From Paenibacillus ihbetae (GTDB lineage: Bacteria; Bacillota; Bacilli; Paenibacillales; Paenibacillaceae), in assembly GCF_002741055.1 (NCBI RefSeq), contig NZ_CP016809.1, forward strand, positions 3,574,501 to 3,638,500: a DNA stretch of 64,000 nt, given 5' to 3'. Under the pieces are notes generated by a model. It ran no database searches. It was not told the DNA's origin and saw nothing but the letters and a program-made list of their open reading frames with translations. This document shows, piece by piece, positions 1 through 9,381 of this stretch. Position 1 is the first letter of the stretch; each line of letters opens with the position of its first letter. The position numbers and the translations under genes are program-made.

Positions 1-774
1 CAGCTGCGCGAGATCCTGACGAATTACGGGAAGGTGGACCTGCTGTGGTTCGACGGGGACTGGGAGCGCAGCGCCGAGCAGTGGAACCTGCCGGCATTCA
101 AGGATTACTTAAAGTCCTTTAATCCGGATCTGATCATCAATTCAAGACTTCAGGGGCACGGCGATTACAAGACGCCGGAGCAGGGCATTCCGATCACGAG
201 GCCGGAGGGGCCGTGGGAATTCTGCACGACCATCAATACATCCTGGGGCTACGTGCCGACCGATCACAAGTACAAATCGCTGAATCAGATCATTCGGATG
301 TTCTGCGACTGCATCTCGATGGGCGGCAATATGCTGCTCGATATCGGACCGAGGGAAGACGGCACGATCGACAAGCGGCAGGAGGACATCCTGCTCGGAC
401 TGGGCGACTGGATCCGGACGCATGAAGAAGCCGTATTCGGAACCGGGGAAGGCATCATGACCCGTTATTATCTGGGGGGAAGCACCATTTCGAAGGACCG
501 CAAGACGCTGTACCTGTTCGTCTATGACGATCCGAAGGAGAATGTATGCCTGAAAGGTCTTTGCAACCCGATCAAGAGGATTACGGTGCTGCATTCGGGC
601 AAGGAGCTGACCCATGAAATTCATGGCGGGGTGCCATGGTTCAACATTCCGGGAACGACCTGGATCCATATGACTCCGGAAGATGCGCATGAACAGGTAA
701 CGGTGCTGAAACTTGAGTTTGACGAAGAGCTGGAGATGTACGGCGGCTCCGGAGCCGTTGTCACCCATAACTAA
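1..774 (+). CDS. alpha-L-fucosidase (GH29), 3' part only
   Basis: The reading frame is open from base 1, so the gene begins upstream of the window and only the C-terminal 257 codons are seen. The motif LLWFDGDW near the start matches the GH29 strand that carries the catalytic Asp nucleophile (family knowledge). It is followed by INSR, GPWEFCTTINTSWGY and GGNMLLDIGP, all typical of the second half of the GH29 barrel, and then a beta-rich C-terminal domain. The enzyme removes alpha-linked fucose from glycans. It is first of four co-directional genes (CBM9, transglutaminase-fold, GH18), which suggests use of fucosylated host or plant glycans. No signal peptide can be judged because the N-terminus is missing. 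Confidence 0.9.
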   Translation, partial: QLREILTNYGKVDLLWFDGDWERSAEQWNLPAFKDYLKSFNPDLIINSRLQGHGDYKTPEQGIPITRPEGPWEFCTTINTSWGYVPTDHKYKSLNQIIRMFCDCISMGGNMLLDIGPREDGTIDKRQEDILLGLGDWIRTHEEAVFGTGEGIMTRYYLGGSTISKDRKTLYLFVYDDPKENVCLKGLCNPIKRITVLHSGKELTHEIHGGVPWFNIPGTTWIHMTPEDAHEQVTVLKLEFDEELEMYGGSGAVVTHN

Positions 775-840
775 ACAATCGCCGGGAGGGCGCGGGTTAT
801 GCAGCCGGCGCCTCCTCCCGGTTCAAACGGAGGGAATGAA

Positions 841-1863
841 ATGAACCGAAGCGGAGTGCCGGAGCCGCAGATCAAATATGCTCCGAAACATTACGTATGC
901 CGTCGTGCGAAGGAGCCCCTTGAGCTGGATGGACGGATCGATAAGCTGTTCTGGGACGCGGCGGAATGGACCGAGGATTTCGTGGATATCGAGGGGGATC
1001 TTAGGCCGAAGCCCGAAAAGCGGACCCGGGTCAAAATGCTGTGGGATGACGAGTATTTCTACTTCGCAGCGGAGCTGATCGAGGATCAGATCTGGGCAAC
1101 GCTGACCGAGCGGGACTCGGTGATCTTTTACGACAATGATTTTGAGATTTTTATCGATCCGGACGGGGATAGTCATCAATATTACGAGTTCGAGATCAAT
1201 GCGCTGAATACGGTATGGGATCTGCTGCTGATCAAGCCGTACCGGGACGGCGGGCCTCCGGTCAACGGCTGGGATATCGCCGGGCTGAAGACCGCCGTGC
1301 ATATCGACGGAGAGCTGAACCGTCCCGGGGCGGATAACCGGAAGTGGAGCGTGGAAGTGGCGATGCCTTGGAGCAGTCTGCGGGAATGCGCGAAGGAGGG
1401 GCGTCCGCCGGTGCCGGGCGAATTCTGGCGCGTCAACTTCTCCCGCGTGGAATGGCGGACAGAGGTACAGGACGGCGAATACCGCAAGGTGCTGAATCCG
1501 GAGACAGGCAAGCCATACCCGGAGGACAACTGGGTCTGGTCGCCGATGGGCATCATCAATATGCATTATCCGGAGCTGTGGGGCTACGTCGTCTTCGCGG
1601 ACGGCGAAGCGGGCTCGGGCTTTGAATTGCCGGAAGACGAGTGGATCAAGTGGGAGCTGCGCAAGCTCTATTACCGCGAGCGCAATTATTACGAAGCGCA
1701 TGGCGAATTCACAAAGGATTTGAAGCTGCTGATGGGCGAGGATTCATGGAGCATCGAGCCCGTCATCGAAACGACCCGCGGCCTGTTCCAGATCAGCGCA
1801 CCGTCCTCGGACGGCAGCGCCGTGATCTGTATACGGGAAGACGGGAAGCTGTGGAAGGAGTGA
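841..1863 (+). CDS. CBM9-like carbohydrate-binding protein
   Basis: A 340-residue protein with the fold pattern of family 9 carbohydrate-binding (DOMON-like) modules: an early LDGRIDKLFWDAAEWTEDF segment, then KMLWDDEYFYFAAEL, DNDFEIFIDPDGDSHQYYEF, WSVEVAMPWSSL and FWRVNFSRVEW. These Trp-rich strands form the sugar cleft in known relatives. No signal peptide is visible, so it may act in the cytosol or be an enzyme accessory. The ATG at 841 was chosen because GGAGGG lies 6 bases upstream; an in-frame ATG at 799 has no ribosome site. It starts 66 bp after the fucosidase gene and its stop is 8 bp before the next start, consistent with one operon. Confidence 0.8.
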   Translation: MNRSGVPEPQIKYAPKHYVCRRAKEPLELDGRIDKLFWDAAEWTEDFVDIEGDLRPKPEKRTRVKMLWDDEYFYFAAELIEDQIWATLTERDSVIFYDNDFEIFIDPDGDSHQYYEFEINALNTVWDLLLIKPYRDGGPPVNGWDIAGLKTAVHIDGELNRPGADNRKWSVEVAMPWSSLRECAKEGRPPVPGEFWRVNFSRVEWRTEVQDGEYRKVLNPETGKPYPEDNWVWSPMGIINMHYPELWGYVVFADGEAGSGFELPEDEWIKWELRKLYYRERNYYEAHGEFTKDLKLLMGEDSWSIEPVIETTRGLFQISAPSSDGSAVICIREDGKLWKE

Positions 1864-1871
1864 AAGCCGAT

Positions 1872-4505
1872 ATGACCATTCAAACCTCCGTTTTTTCATT
1901 GGATTCCGATATGCGGGAGACCATCGAGGCGAAATTCAAAGAGAAGCTGATCCTGGGAGAGGCCAGAAAGCGGGAGCTGTTCGGCATATTTGACCAAGAG
2001 CTGACCGAGGAGGAAACGTGGGCTCTGAAGTATCTATACGCCTACATGCCGGTGAACGACATGGCCGATTACGACGGGGAGCTGTTCCTCAGCCATGTGC
2101 GCCGAACGCTGGCGATCCGAAAGCAGGTGCCTTGGGGAAATCGAGTGCCGGATCATCTATTCCTGCACTTCGTGCTGCCTTACCGCGTCAACACGGAAAA
2201 TATCGAGGATTCCCGCGGCATTCTGTATGATGCGCTGGCAGAGCGGACTTCGCGGTTATCGATGAAGGATGCCATTCTCGAGACCAATTACTGGTGCCAT
2301 GAGAAGGCAACCTATATCGGGAGCGACCTGCGGACGATATCGCCGCTGACGATGATCCGGAACGCGCGCGGACGCTGCGGCGAGGAATCCACGCTCGCGG
2401 TAGCCGCCCTGCGCAGCATCGGCATTCCGGCCCGTCAGGTATATACGCCGCGCTGGGCCCACTGCGACAGCAATCATGCCTGGGTGGAGGCATGGGCCGA
2501 CGGGCAGTGGTATTACATCGGCGCATGCGAGCCGGAAGCCCGCCTGAATCAAGGCTGGTTCAGTCCGCCCGCACGGCGGGCGATGCTGATTAACACCCGG
2601 ATTTTCGCCGATTACCCGGGACCGGAGGATATTACGCTGGCCGATAAGTGGTTCACCGAAATCAATCTGCTCGAGAATTATGCAAGAACACGCACGATCC
2701 ATGTCAAAGTCAAGGATAACAACGGGGCACCGGTGGCCGGCGCCGAGGTGCGTTTCGAGCTGTATAACATGGCGGAGCTGTATCCGATTGCGATTCTGCC
2801 GACCGATGAGCAGGGTGAAGCTTCGTTCAAGACGGGCTATGGCGACGTGCTGATCCGTGTCGTGAAAGACGGCGCTTGGGGCGAGCATAAGCTGGGCGCC
2901 GGGGACGGAGAGCAGGTGCAAATCGTGGTCGCCGAAGCCGCGCAGCCGGTCGGTACCGTTGATTTCGATATGGTTCCCCCTCCCGAAGCTCAGGGAGATG
3001 CCGATGAACAGCCGTCCGAGGAGGAGCAGGAACGCCATAACCGCCGCTTGGAGGAAGGGACGAGGATCCGGACCGAATACGAGGATACCTTCCTGAAAGC
3101 CGAAGAGGCGGAGAGCATCGCCCGCGGACTCGGGCTGCCGCCGGAGCGGGTGTGGGACGTTCTGCATAAAGCCCGGGGCAACAGCAGAGAGATTGCCGCT
3201 TTCCTTGAGGAGCAGTCAGGCGAGTTTGGCCAGTGGCCGCTGCGGCTCTTGGAATCTCTGAACGAGAAGGACTTGATCGATACCTTCCGGCCTACGCTGA
3301 ACGATCATCTGACCGGTGCGATGGAGCATCAAGGGAGCTGGGCGGAGGAACTGTTCGTCCCATACATTCTCTGTCCGCGCGTATCGTTTGAAATGCTTGT
3401 TCCGTATCGCCGTTTGTTCAAGGGGGCTTTTACTCCTGAAGAGATCGCAGCCTTCCGAGAAACGCCGGCGAAGCTTGCAGACCGCCTTGCGGATGGCTTC
3501 GAGCTGTGGGAGGACCTTCCTAATCTGAAGGGGAAAGGCAACCCGGCAGGCACTTTCCGATTGCGGAAGGGCGATTCGGAGTCGCTGGACATTCTTTTCG
3601 TCGCCGTCTGCCGCAGCTTGGGCATCCCGGCGCGGCTGCACCCAAGCGAGCAGAAGCCGCAGTATTGGTATAACGGCGCCTGGGAAGAGGCTTCACTGCA
3701 GCCGGACGCTGCCGGAAGCGCCGATCGTGAGGTGAATCAGGATGCCGGCGGTTGGGGACGCTTGCGCCTGCTGAAGGATTCGAATGCCGGGCAGGATGCG
3801 CCGTCCGCGTCCTACGGCGAGAACTTTTCGCTCGCCCGCCTTGCGAACGGCGTGTATAAGACGCTGATTTATCCATACGGCATGTCCAACGTGTATGATG
3901 ATCCGTTTGAGGTCGAGGCAGGGGTCTACCGCTTAACGACCGGCGTTCGTCTCAAGGACGGCACGGTTCGAGTGCGCTTTACTTATTTTACCGTCCGTGC
4001 AGACGGGACCGCGGCGGTATCCCTGACGTTCCGTGACACCCGGGAAGAAATCCCGGTGCTGGGCACGCTCACGCGCGAGCATGGGCTCACCCTGCTTGAT
4101 GGAAAGGCTGTGCTTCTGGGTGATCTGCTGGGTAGCGAAGGCGCGATCGCCGCTTGGCTTGAGCCGGAGCGGGAGCCGACGAAGCATCTGCTCCGTGAAT
4201 TGAGCGAGCTGGCGGAGTCGCTCGATCAGCTCAACGTCCCGATTGTCCTGGTGATCGGAGAGAAGGAATGGAGCGCTTCGTTCGATCCTGCCAGCTATCC
4301 GAAGCTGCCGCAGCGCACGGTGTTTGCGCGGGACGACAGCTACTCGGCCCTGCCTGATTTCATCTCGAAATCGCCGGCCCGCGAAGCCGGATTTCCGCAT
4401 CTGTTCGTGCTGGACAGTCAGGACCAGATCCGGTATACGGCATCGGGGTATAAGATCGGCACGGGCAAGGAAGCGCTGCGCATACTATCGGGAATAACCT
4501 CTTAA
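1872..4505 (+). CDS. large transglutaminase-fold protein with Trx-like C-terminus
   Basis: An 877-residue protein. Residues ~140-235 are a transglutaminase/PNGase-type domain: Cys169 in RCGEES, His202 in NHAWVEAW, and Glu220 in ACEPE where the family usually has Asp. Residues ~285-365 look like an Ig/carboxypeptidase-regulatory beta domain (DNNGAPVAGAEVRF). Around 575-600 the segment FVAVCRSLGIPARLH resembles a second, degenerate transglutaminase core without the Cys motif. The last ~150 residues have a thioredoxin-like pattern (PIVLVIGEKEW, FPHLFVLDSQDQIRYTASGY) but no CxxC. The ATG at 1872 has GGAG upstream at the end of the preceding gene. No signal peptide is seen. It may be a peptidase or amidase acting on glycopeptides; that role is inferred only from its glycosidase neighbours. 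Confidence 0.75.
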   Translation: MTIQTSVFSLDSDMRETIEAKFKEKLILGEARKRELFGIFDQELTEEETWALKYLYAYMPVNDMADYDGELFLSHVRRTLAIRKQVPWGNRVPDHLFLHFVLPYRVNTENIEDSRGILYDALAERTSRLSMKDAILETNYWCHEKATYIGSDLRTISPLTMIRNARGRCGEESTLAVAALRSIGIPARQVYTPRWAHCDSNHAWVEAWADGQWYYIGACEPEARLNQGWFSPPARRAMLINTRIFADYPGPEDITLADKWFTEINLLENYARTRTIHVKVKDNNGAPVAGAEVRFELYNMAELYPIAILPTDEQGEASFKTGYGDVLIRVVKDGAWGEHKLGAGDGEQVQIVVAEAAQPVGTVDFDMVPPPEAQGDADEQPSEEEQERHNRRLEEGTRIRTEYEDTFLKAEEAESIARGLGLPPERVWDVLHKARGNSREIAAFLEEQSGEFGQWPLRLLESLNEKDLIDTFRPTLNDHLTGAMEHQGSWAEELFVPYILCPRVSFEMLVPYRRLFKGAFTPEEIAAFRETPAKLADRLADGFELWEDLPNLKGKGNPAGTFRLRKGDSESLDILFVAVCRSLGIPARLHPSEQKPQYWYNGAWEEASLQPDAAGSADREVNQDAGGWGRLRLLKDSNAGQDAPSASYGENFSLARLANGVYKTLIYPYGMSNVYDDPFEVEAGVYRLTTGVRLKDGTVRVRFTYFTVRADGTAAVSLTFRDTREEIPVLGTLTREHGLTLLDGKAVLLGDLLGSEGAIAAWLEPEREPTKHLLRELSELAESLDQLNVPIVLVIGEKEWSASFDPASYPKLPQRTVFARDDSYSALPDFISKSPAREAGFPHLFVLDSQDQIRYTASGYKIGTGKEALRILSGITS

Positions 4506-4531
4506 AATGGAGAGCTGGAGGGCGAAGGAAC

Positions 4532-5563
4532 ATGAAGCAATATATTGTGGCAGGCTATGCCGTTGATGCCGTTCTTCCGGAAATGAAGCGGGAGGATTTA
4601 TTGAAGCTGACCCATCTGAACGTGGCTTTCGGCCATGTTCGGAATGATGAAATTACGACGGAGCATTTGAAGAACGCGGAGGTTCTGCATGCCATGAAGC
4701 GGGATCATCCCAGCCTTACGGTGCTCCTGTCCGTCGGCGGCTGGAGCGCAGGGGGATTCTCCGAAGCGGCCTCCACCGAAGAAGGAAGAAGCCGCATGGC
4801 GGCTTCGGCCGTCCGAGTGCTGGAATCGCATCCGTTTGACGGGATTGATCTTGATTGGGAATATCCTTGCTACGGCGAAGCCGGCATTGCTTCGAGCCCG
4901 GATGATAAGCGGAATTTCACGCTGCTGCTGAAGGCGATCCGCGAAGCGCTGGATGCCAAGGGCGAGCGCGATGGCCGCCATTATCTGCTGACGATCGCGG
5001 CGGGAGCCGACCAATATTATGTGGATGGCACTGAGATGGACCAGGTTCAACAGTACCTGGATTTCGTCCAGCTGATGACATATGACATGCGCGGCGGCTT
5101 TCAGATTCTCACCGGGCATCATACGAATCTGTATGCGCCGTCCGGCGATCTGTTCCGGATCAGCGTCGATGCTTCCGTGAACCTGTTCGTGCGCGCCGGC
5201 GTGCCGAAGGAGAAAATCGTGATCGGGGCAGCGTTCTATTCCCGGATGTGGCGCGAGGTTCCGGACCGCAACCGGGGGCTGCACCAGATGGCCGGTACCA
5301 CGGGCGGCTACGGGCCAGGCTACGCCGAGATTGCCGCCGATTACATCGACAAGAACGGCTATGTCCGGTACTGGGACGACGAGGCGTGCGCGCCGTTTTT
5401 ATTTAACGGCTCGTGTCTGATTTCCTACGACGATGAGGAGTCGATCGGCCGCAAATGCGGCTATGTCCGGGATGAAGGCCTGGCGGGCATCATGTTCTGG
5501 GAATACGGCTGCGACAAGACCGGACGCTTGCTGGATGCGATGCATCAAGGCCTGGGAAGCTAA
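4532..5563 (+). CDS. GH18 glycoside hydrolase (chitinase-like)
   Basis: A 343-residue single-domain protein. The GH18 active-site motif DGIDLDWEYP (DxxDxDxE, Glu as acid) lies at about residues 105-115. The flanking strands LLSVGGWSAGGF, LMTYDMRGGF and the late GIMFWEYGCD also fit the family barrel. It has no signal peptide or binding module, so it is probably cytoplasmic and works on short oligosaccharides; it could be a chitinase or an endo-beta-N-acetylglucosaminidase. The start has GAAGGA just upstream and lies 26 bp after the transglutaminase-fold gene. It is the last gene of the operon, followed by a terminator at 5709. Confidence 0.88.
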   Translation: MKQYIVAGYAVDAVLPEMKREDLLKLTHLNVAFGHVRNDEITTEHLKNAEVLHAMKRDHPSLTVLLSVGGWSAGGFSEAASTEEGRSRMAASAVRVLESHPFDGIDLDWEYPCYGEAGIASSPDDKRNFTLLLKAIREALDAKGERDGRHYLLTIAAGADQYYVDGTEMDQVQQYLDFVQLMTYDMRGGFQILTGHHTNLYAPSGDLFRISVDASVNLFVRAGVPKEKIVIGAAFYSRMWREVPDRNRGLHQMAGTTGGYGPGYAEIAADYIDKNGYVRYWDDEACAPFLFNGSCLISYDDEESIGRKCGYVRDEGLAGIMFWEYGCDKTGRLLDAMHQGLGS

Positions 5564-5708
5564 TAATCGGCCCTGTTTCCGATCAATAATCAATAGGCTG
5601 GTAAAGAAGGATCCGGATTACTCAGAAATGACAGCACGCCCTAAATGGCACATGGTGCACGTTCAGAGCCTGCCTGGATAGCTGTTCAATCCTAAGAGCA
5701 CGAACAAA

Positions 5709-5750
5709 CAAAACCTCCCCTAAGCTTGCGAGCTTTTAGGGGAGGTTTTG
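5709..5750. terminator. bidirectional intrinsic terminator
   Basis: A near-perfect hairpin with arms CAAAACCTCCCCTAAGCT and AGCTTTTAGGGGAGGTTTTG, a TGCG loop and a two-base bulge. It is flanked by T-rich ends on either strand. It lies between the converging GH18 gene and the AraC-type gene and can end both transcripts. The 145 bases between the GH18 stop and this hairpin show no gene. Confidence 0.9.
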
Positions 5751-5785
5751 CATATAGCGATGCAATGCATGCAGGTTGCCATCGG

Positions 5786-8092
5786 CTACCCGACGTAATC
5801 CTCATCCTCATCGTCCGAGGAGTCGGCGCTTCCGTTCTGGCTGTGCATTTTGCGGTATTGTCCCGGCGTATAGCCGGTTTCCTTCTTGAATTTGCGGATG
5901 AAGTTCGGCGTATCCAGGTAGCCGACCCGCGAAATGATGTCCTTCAACGGATCGGATGTATGGAGCAGCTGCCGAATTACTTCGTCCATCCGTTTTTGCC
6001 AAATATATTGAGTGAAATTCATCCCGACCTTCTCCTTGAAGGAGCGGCTGAAATAGGACGAGGAGATCGAGAATTTCGACGAGATCGTTCCCAGGCTAAG
6101 GTCATAATCGGAATAGTTCGCGTTGATATAGCTTACGATTTCGTCCATCAGGGAGCTCTCTTCCGTCTCGCTCTTCGCCTCGACGTGGGTACAGATGTCG
6201 GCGGCAAGACCGGCGAGCTTCTTCTCCAAGTCCTCCAGAGAGTCGTACGATGTGATTCTTGGAAGCTCGTTCACGACATGGTGCATGCCGAGCTCCGAGG
6301 CCGTCTTCAGCAGCGTGTTCAAAATATCGAAGCAGATGCAGCGCAGCAGCGGCACCGACGGCATTTCCTCCTTCAGGCTGTCCAGCGCGGTGGAGATCAT
6401 CCGGGCTGCCACGTCATAGCTGCCCTGCTTCAAGCTCTGATCAAGCTTCAGCAGCACGTCCTTCGGCACCCAGAAGGAGGAGGAATCCTTCGCTCCGGAG
6501 AGCGCGTGGAAGAAGGTGGTGCTGCCCTGGCCGTGAAGCATGGATGCCTCAAATGCGGTGGATGCCTCGATATAGGACTGGTTCAGCTGCTCCGGATGGC
6601 TGTACCGGTTGCCTGTCCCGATGACAGGCGGACTGCCGGCGTGCTCCGTAACCATCGACCGGAACGCCTCCACGATCGATTCCATGATGGCGTTCAGGCT
6701 GGCCTCATGCCCGGTATCGGCATCGAAACCGACGATGAGCGCCAGCCGGTCAGGCTGCGGCAGCTCCACGCCGTACGCATGGGCGGTCAGCTCCGGCAGC
6801 TCGACCTCGTTCATCAGCTGCATCAGCAGCCAGCCGCCGGAAGGATCCGCTTCGGGCAGGGCATGCGTCTCCCAGCCCATCGTAACGACGAAATAATGGG
6901 AGCGGTTGAAGCGGATGCCGAGCTGCTCCTTCAGGTCGGACGGCAATTCCCCGGTATGTCCGTGCTTCAGCAGCATCAGCAGAATATGGTTGCGCGCGTA
7001 AGGCTCCTGAAGGTCGACGCGCTGGCTGTAGTCATGCAGCGTCTTCTTGATCCAGTCCAGCTCGTTGGTCTGGGAGGAGGGCTCGGAGAGGCTGCGGACA
7101 TTTCTCAAGCGCACGAACTCCATCAGATCGGAGATCGGGTGATACTGCCTGCGGGCAAGCAAAATTGCAAGGACGGTACCCATGATGACAACGAACGAGA
7201 ACACCAATACAACAAAGGTGCGAATGTGGACGATACGGCTGAAAAACTGGCTGCTGGGCATCGCCGTAACATACGTCCAGCCGTCATCCGATTTGACGGA
7301 GACCACCGAATGGGTCTCTCCGTTCAGGGACAGGCTGTGCGTACCGGGCTCCAATTGGAACAGCGCCTTTACGTCGTTCTTCGTGATGGTATCACCGTGA
7401 TGGTTGGCGGCCAGCACCTGGCCGTTATTATCGAATATATAGGTCATGCCATGGTAATCGGTCAAGATGGAATCGATCAAGCCCGTCAAATTGGATTCGT
7501 GGATCAAATACATGACGGTTCCATGGGCAGGGGTATTGTTCGGCGCGATCGGCACAAGATAGGCCAGCATGGATTTCTGCCCTCGGGTGCCCTGGATAAC
7601 CTGCTCCGCCGGGCGCATCGTCGGGAGGCGTACGGTATTCAAATCCCGGACCAAATCCTCTTTGTTCCAGGTGTTGAATTTGTAGCGTCCGGTGAACACG
7701 TCGAGGTTCTCCAGACCCTGGGAAGAGTAGATGTTATTATCCCCGCGAAAGAACAGGAACAGCTCATCGATAATCGAGCTGGTGGCTTTATATTTGACCA
7801 GGGCGCCAATCGATTCCCGGCTGTAATATGGATGATGCGTCCAATAACGCGTCAGCTGTTCGTCGTAGGCGATGCGGAACGCGATATCCTGCAGCTCCTT
7901 CATGCGCTCGTCGATGACGGTCTTGGCCTGGGTCAGCTGATTGACATTGGTCTGCTCAATTTCCGAGCGTAAGGTCTTAACGGCGTTGTGATAAATGATG
8001 ACGGTCAAAATAACAAGAGGGATCAGGAAAATGGATATATATGAGAGTGTATACTTAACCAAAAGCTTGGACTTGAAGTGATTCCATTTCAT
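5786..8092 (-). CDS. membrane-bound AraC-family regulator (YesN-like)
   Basis: A 768-residue regulator. A membrane segment at about residues 12-37 (LVKYTLSYISIFLIPLVILT) is followed by an extracytoplasmic sensor region to ~265. A second helix (FVVLVFSFVVIMGTVLAILL, ~270-292) comes next, then a cytoplasmic linker and a C-terminal pair of AraC helix-turn-helix motifs (~655-750, ending GYLDTPNFIRKFKKETGYTP). Paenibacillus relatives of this design sense extracellular sugars and activate neighbouring glycoside hydrolase or ABC genes (family knowledge). Control of the converging glycan operon is a guess. GGGAGG lies 8 bases before the ATG. A perfect cre box is in its leader. Confidence 0.88.
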   Translation of the reverse strand: MKWNHFKSKLLVKYTLSYISIFLIPLVILTVIIYHNAVKTLRSEIEQTNVNQLTQAKTVIDERMKELQDIAFRIAYDEQLTRYWTHHPYYSRESIGALVKYKATSSIIDELFLFFRGDNNIYSSQGLENLDVFTGRYKFNTWNKEDLVRDLNTVRLPTMRPAEQVIQGTRGQKSMLAYLVPIAPNNTPAHGTVMYLIHESNLTGLIDSILTDYHGMTYIFDNNGQVLAANHHGDTITKNDVKALFQLEPGTHSLSLNGETHSVVSVKSDDGWTYVTAMPSSQFFSRIVHIRTFVVLVFSFVVIMGTVLAILLARRQYHPISDLMEFVRLRNVRSLSEPSSQTNELDWIKKTLHDYSQRVDLQEPYARNHILLMLLKHGHTGELPSDLKEQLGIRFNRSHYFVVTMGWETHALPEADPSGGWLLMQLMNEVELPELTAHAYGVELPQPDRLALIVGFDADTGHEASLNAIMESIVEAFRSMVTEHAGSPPVIGTGNRYSHPEQLNQSYIEASTAFEASMLHGQGSTTFFHALSGAKDSSSFWVPKDVLLKLDQSLKQGSYDVAARMISTALDSLKEEMPSVPLLRCICFDILNTLLKTASELGMHHVVNELPRITSYDSLEDLEKKLAGLAADICTHVEAKSETEESSLMDEIVSYINANYSDYDLSLGTISSKFSISSSYFSRSFKEKVGMNFTQYIWQKRMDEVIRQLLHTSDPLKDIISRVGYLDTPNFIRKFKKETGYTPGQYRKMHSQNGSADSSDDEDEDYVG

Positions 8093-8123
8093 ATTGCAGG
8101 CCTCCCGTTATTTAATAGCACCG

Positions 8124-8137
8124 TGATAGCGCTATCA
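8124..8137. promoter_or_regulatory. CcpA cre box upstream of the AraC-type gene
   Basis: TGATAGCGCTATCA is a perfect 14-bp palindrome and matches every fixed position of the cre consensus TGWNANCGNTNWCA. It lies 31 bp upstream of the AraC-family start codon. On the minus strand it overlaps a TATGAT that could be a -10 box, which would fit repression by CcpA when preferred sugars are present. The rest of the 304-bp gap (8093-8396) holds only the tatC terminator. Confidence 0.7.
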
Positions 8138-8305
8138 TAAAGACAGCGAAGCAATTGCCGGATTGCCGAGCCGTTAAATGATCTATTAAAAATACTAGGA
8201 GAACTTGCCTCATAAATCAATGCATCATTTAAAAGTTTTGATGGATTCTTTCCAGAAGCTGCAGAGAAAGGGGGTAATCAACTTGTTTGGGACGGACCGG
8301 GTACG

Positions 8306-8358
8306 AAAAAAAACCGCGAGTCTGCCGCTTACTTGTAGGTAAGAGAGCAGATTCGCGG
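8306..8358 (-). terminator. terminator of the phoX-tatA-tatC operon
   Basis: Read on the minus strand, CCGCGAATCTGC pairs with GCAGACTCGCGG and is followed by eight T residues. It begins about 40 bp past the tatC stop. Confidence 0.85.
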
Positions 8359-8396
8359 ATTCCATGGGTATCATCCTTCAAGGGGGAACTGAAGGA

Positions 8397-9170
8397 TCAG
8401 GATGTGCCTCCGCTTGCAGGAGATAGTTGCAGCTGCTTGCGGTAAACGACTTTGGAGATCGATACGCTGATCTCATACAGCAGAAACAGCGGGACGATCA
8501 CGATCAGGTCAGACATGATATCCGGCGGTGTGATCGTAACGGCTACGATGCAGAGCAGAAAGTAGGCTGCCTTGCGCATCTTGGCCAGCCGCAGCGGATT
8601 CACGACGCCAAGCTTGGTAAGAAATACGACAATGGCCGGCATTTCGAACAGGATTCCGAACGGGACGGTCATATGGATCATGAAGGTGAAATACCGCTGA
8701 GCCGTGTACATCGTCTCAAACTGGCCTTCCGCCATCCGCTGCATAAACTGCAGCACCATGGGAAACAGCACGAAGTAGCCGAAGACGAGCCCGACAATGA
8801 ACAGCACGCTGATGACCGGGATGAGGAGCAGCGCGGAGCGCTGGGCGCCATCCGGCAGTGCAGGCTGCACGAACTTCCAGACCTGATAGGCCGCAACCGG
8901 AAGCGTGACGGCCAGCGCAACGACGCCGGCGATGATCATATAGACCCACATGACCTCGGAAGGACCGAGAAGCACAAGCTTCTCGTCCATATCCCGAACC
9001 AGCCAGCGGTAAATCTCCTCGACGTAGATGAAGGCGGCCACCATCGCCACGAGGAACGCGATCAGGGTGCGGATCAGGCGCCTCCGCATTTCCTCGAGAT
9101 GCTCGATCGCGCTCTGGTCGTTCGGGTTAGCTGCCTTGCTTGCCCGCTGCAGCAGCCGCTTTAGGAGCAT
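8397..9170 (-). CDS. tatC: twin-arginine translocase subunit TatC
   Basis: A 257-residue integral membrane protein with six hydrophobic segments. It has the family landmarks [12 protein letters not shown] near the N-terminus (signal-peptide binding face), the loop WKFVQPAL, and the late segment [23 protein letters not shown]. TatC is the receptor for folded proteins with twin-arginine signals. The ATG at 9170 overlaps the 3' end of tatA by 44 bp; the upstream GGGAAGAAAG is a modest ribosome site, which suggests coupling to tatA. It is the last gene of a phoX-tatA-tatC unit, the arrangement seen for dedicated Tat pairs such as B. subtilis phoD-tatAd-tatCd. Confidence 0.93.
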   Translation of the reverse strand: MLLKRLLQRASKAANPNDQSAIEHLEEMRRRLIRTLIAFLVAMVAAFIYVEEIYRWLVRDMDEKLVLLGPSEVMWVYMIIAGVVALAVTLPVAAYQVWKFVQPALPDGAQRSALLLIPVISVLFIVGLVFGYFVLFPMVLQFMQRMAEGQFETMYTAQRYFTFMIHMTVPFGILFEMPAIVVFLTKLGVVNPLRLAKMRKAAYFLLCIVAVTITPPDIMSDLIVIVPLFLLYEISVSISKVVYRKQLQLSPASGGTS

Positions 9171-9354
9171 CGTCTTTCTTCCCGTCCTCATTCTCATCAT
9201 CCCCGTTCACCAAGCCCCGGGTTGCGCCTTTGAATTCGCTCAGGGTTCTGCCGAATGCCCGTCCCAGCTCAGGTAGCTTGGAAGGCCCGAAGATGATCAA
9301 GGCGATAATTAAAATCAAGATTAAGCCACCGATCCCGATATTGCCAAACGGCAT
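9127..9354 (-). CDS. tatA: twin-arginine translocase subunit TatA
   Basis: A 75-residue protein: short periplasmic-type start ([10 protein letters not shown]), one membrane helix ([12 protein letters not shown]), the hinge [14 protein letters not shown], an amphipathic helix, and an acidic/Lys/Ala-rich tail. This is the textbook TatA layout; TatA oligomers open the membrane for the substrate held by TatC. GGAG sits 9 bases before the ATG. It follows the phosphatase gene by 27 bp and overlaps tatC. Confidence 0.93.
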   Translation of the reverse strand: MPFGNIGIGGLILILIIALIIFGPSKLPELGRAFGRTLSEFKGATRGLVNGDDENEDGKKDDAPKAAAAAGKQGS

Positions 9355-9381
9355 GACTATCGCTCCTATCTGTAGTTAAGA

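Noticed and set aside
5726..7972. A 748-codon plus-strand ORF opposite the AraC-type gene
   Set aside because: It mirrors the real gene codon by codon, is rich in His/Gln/Arg, has no ribosome site and no recognisable domain. The minus-strand product has clear membrane and AraC motifs.
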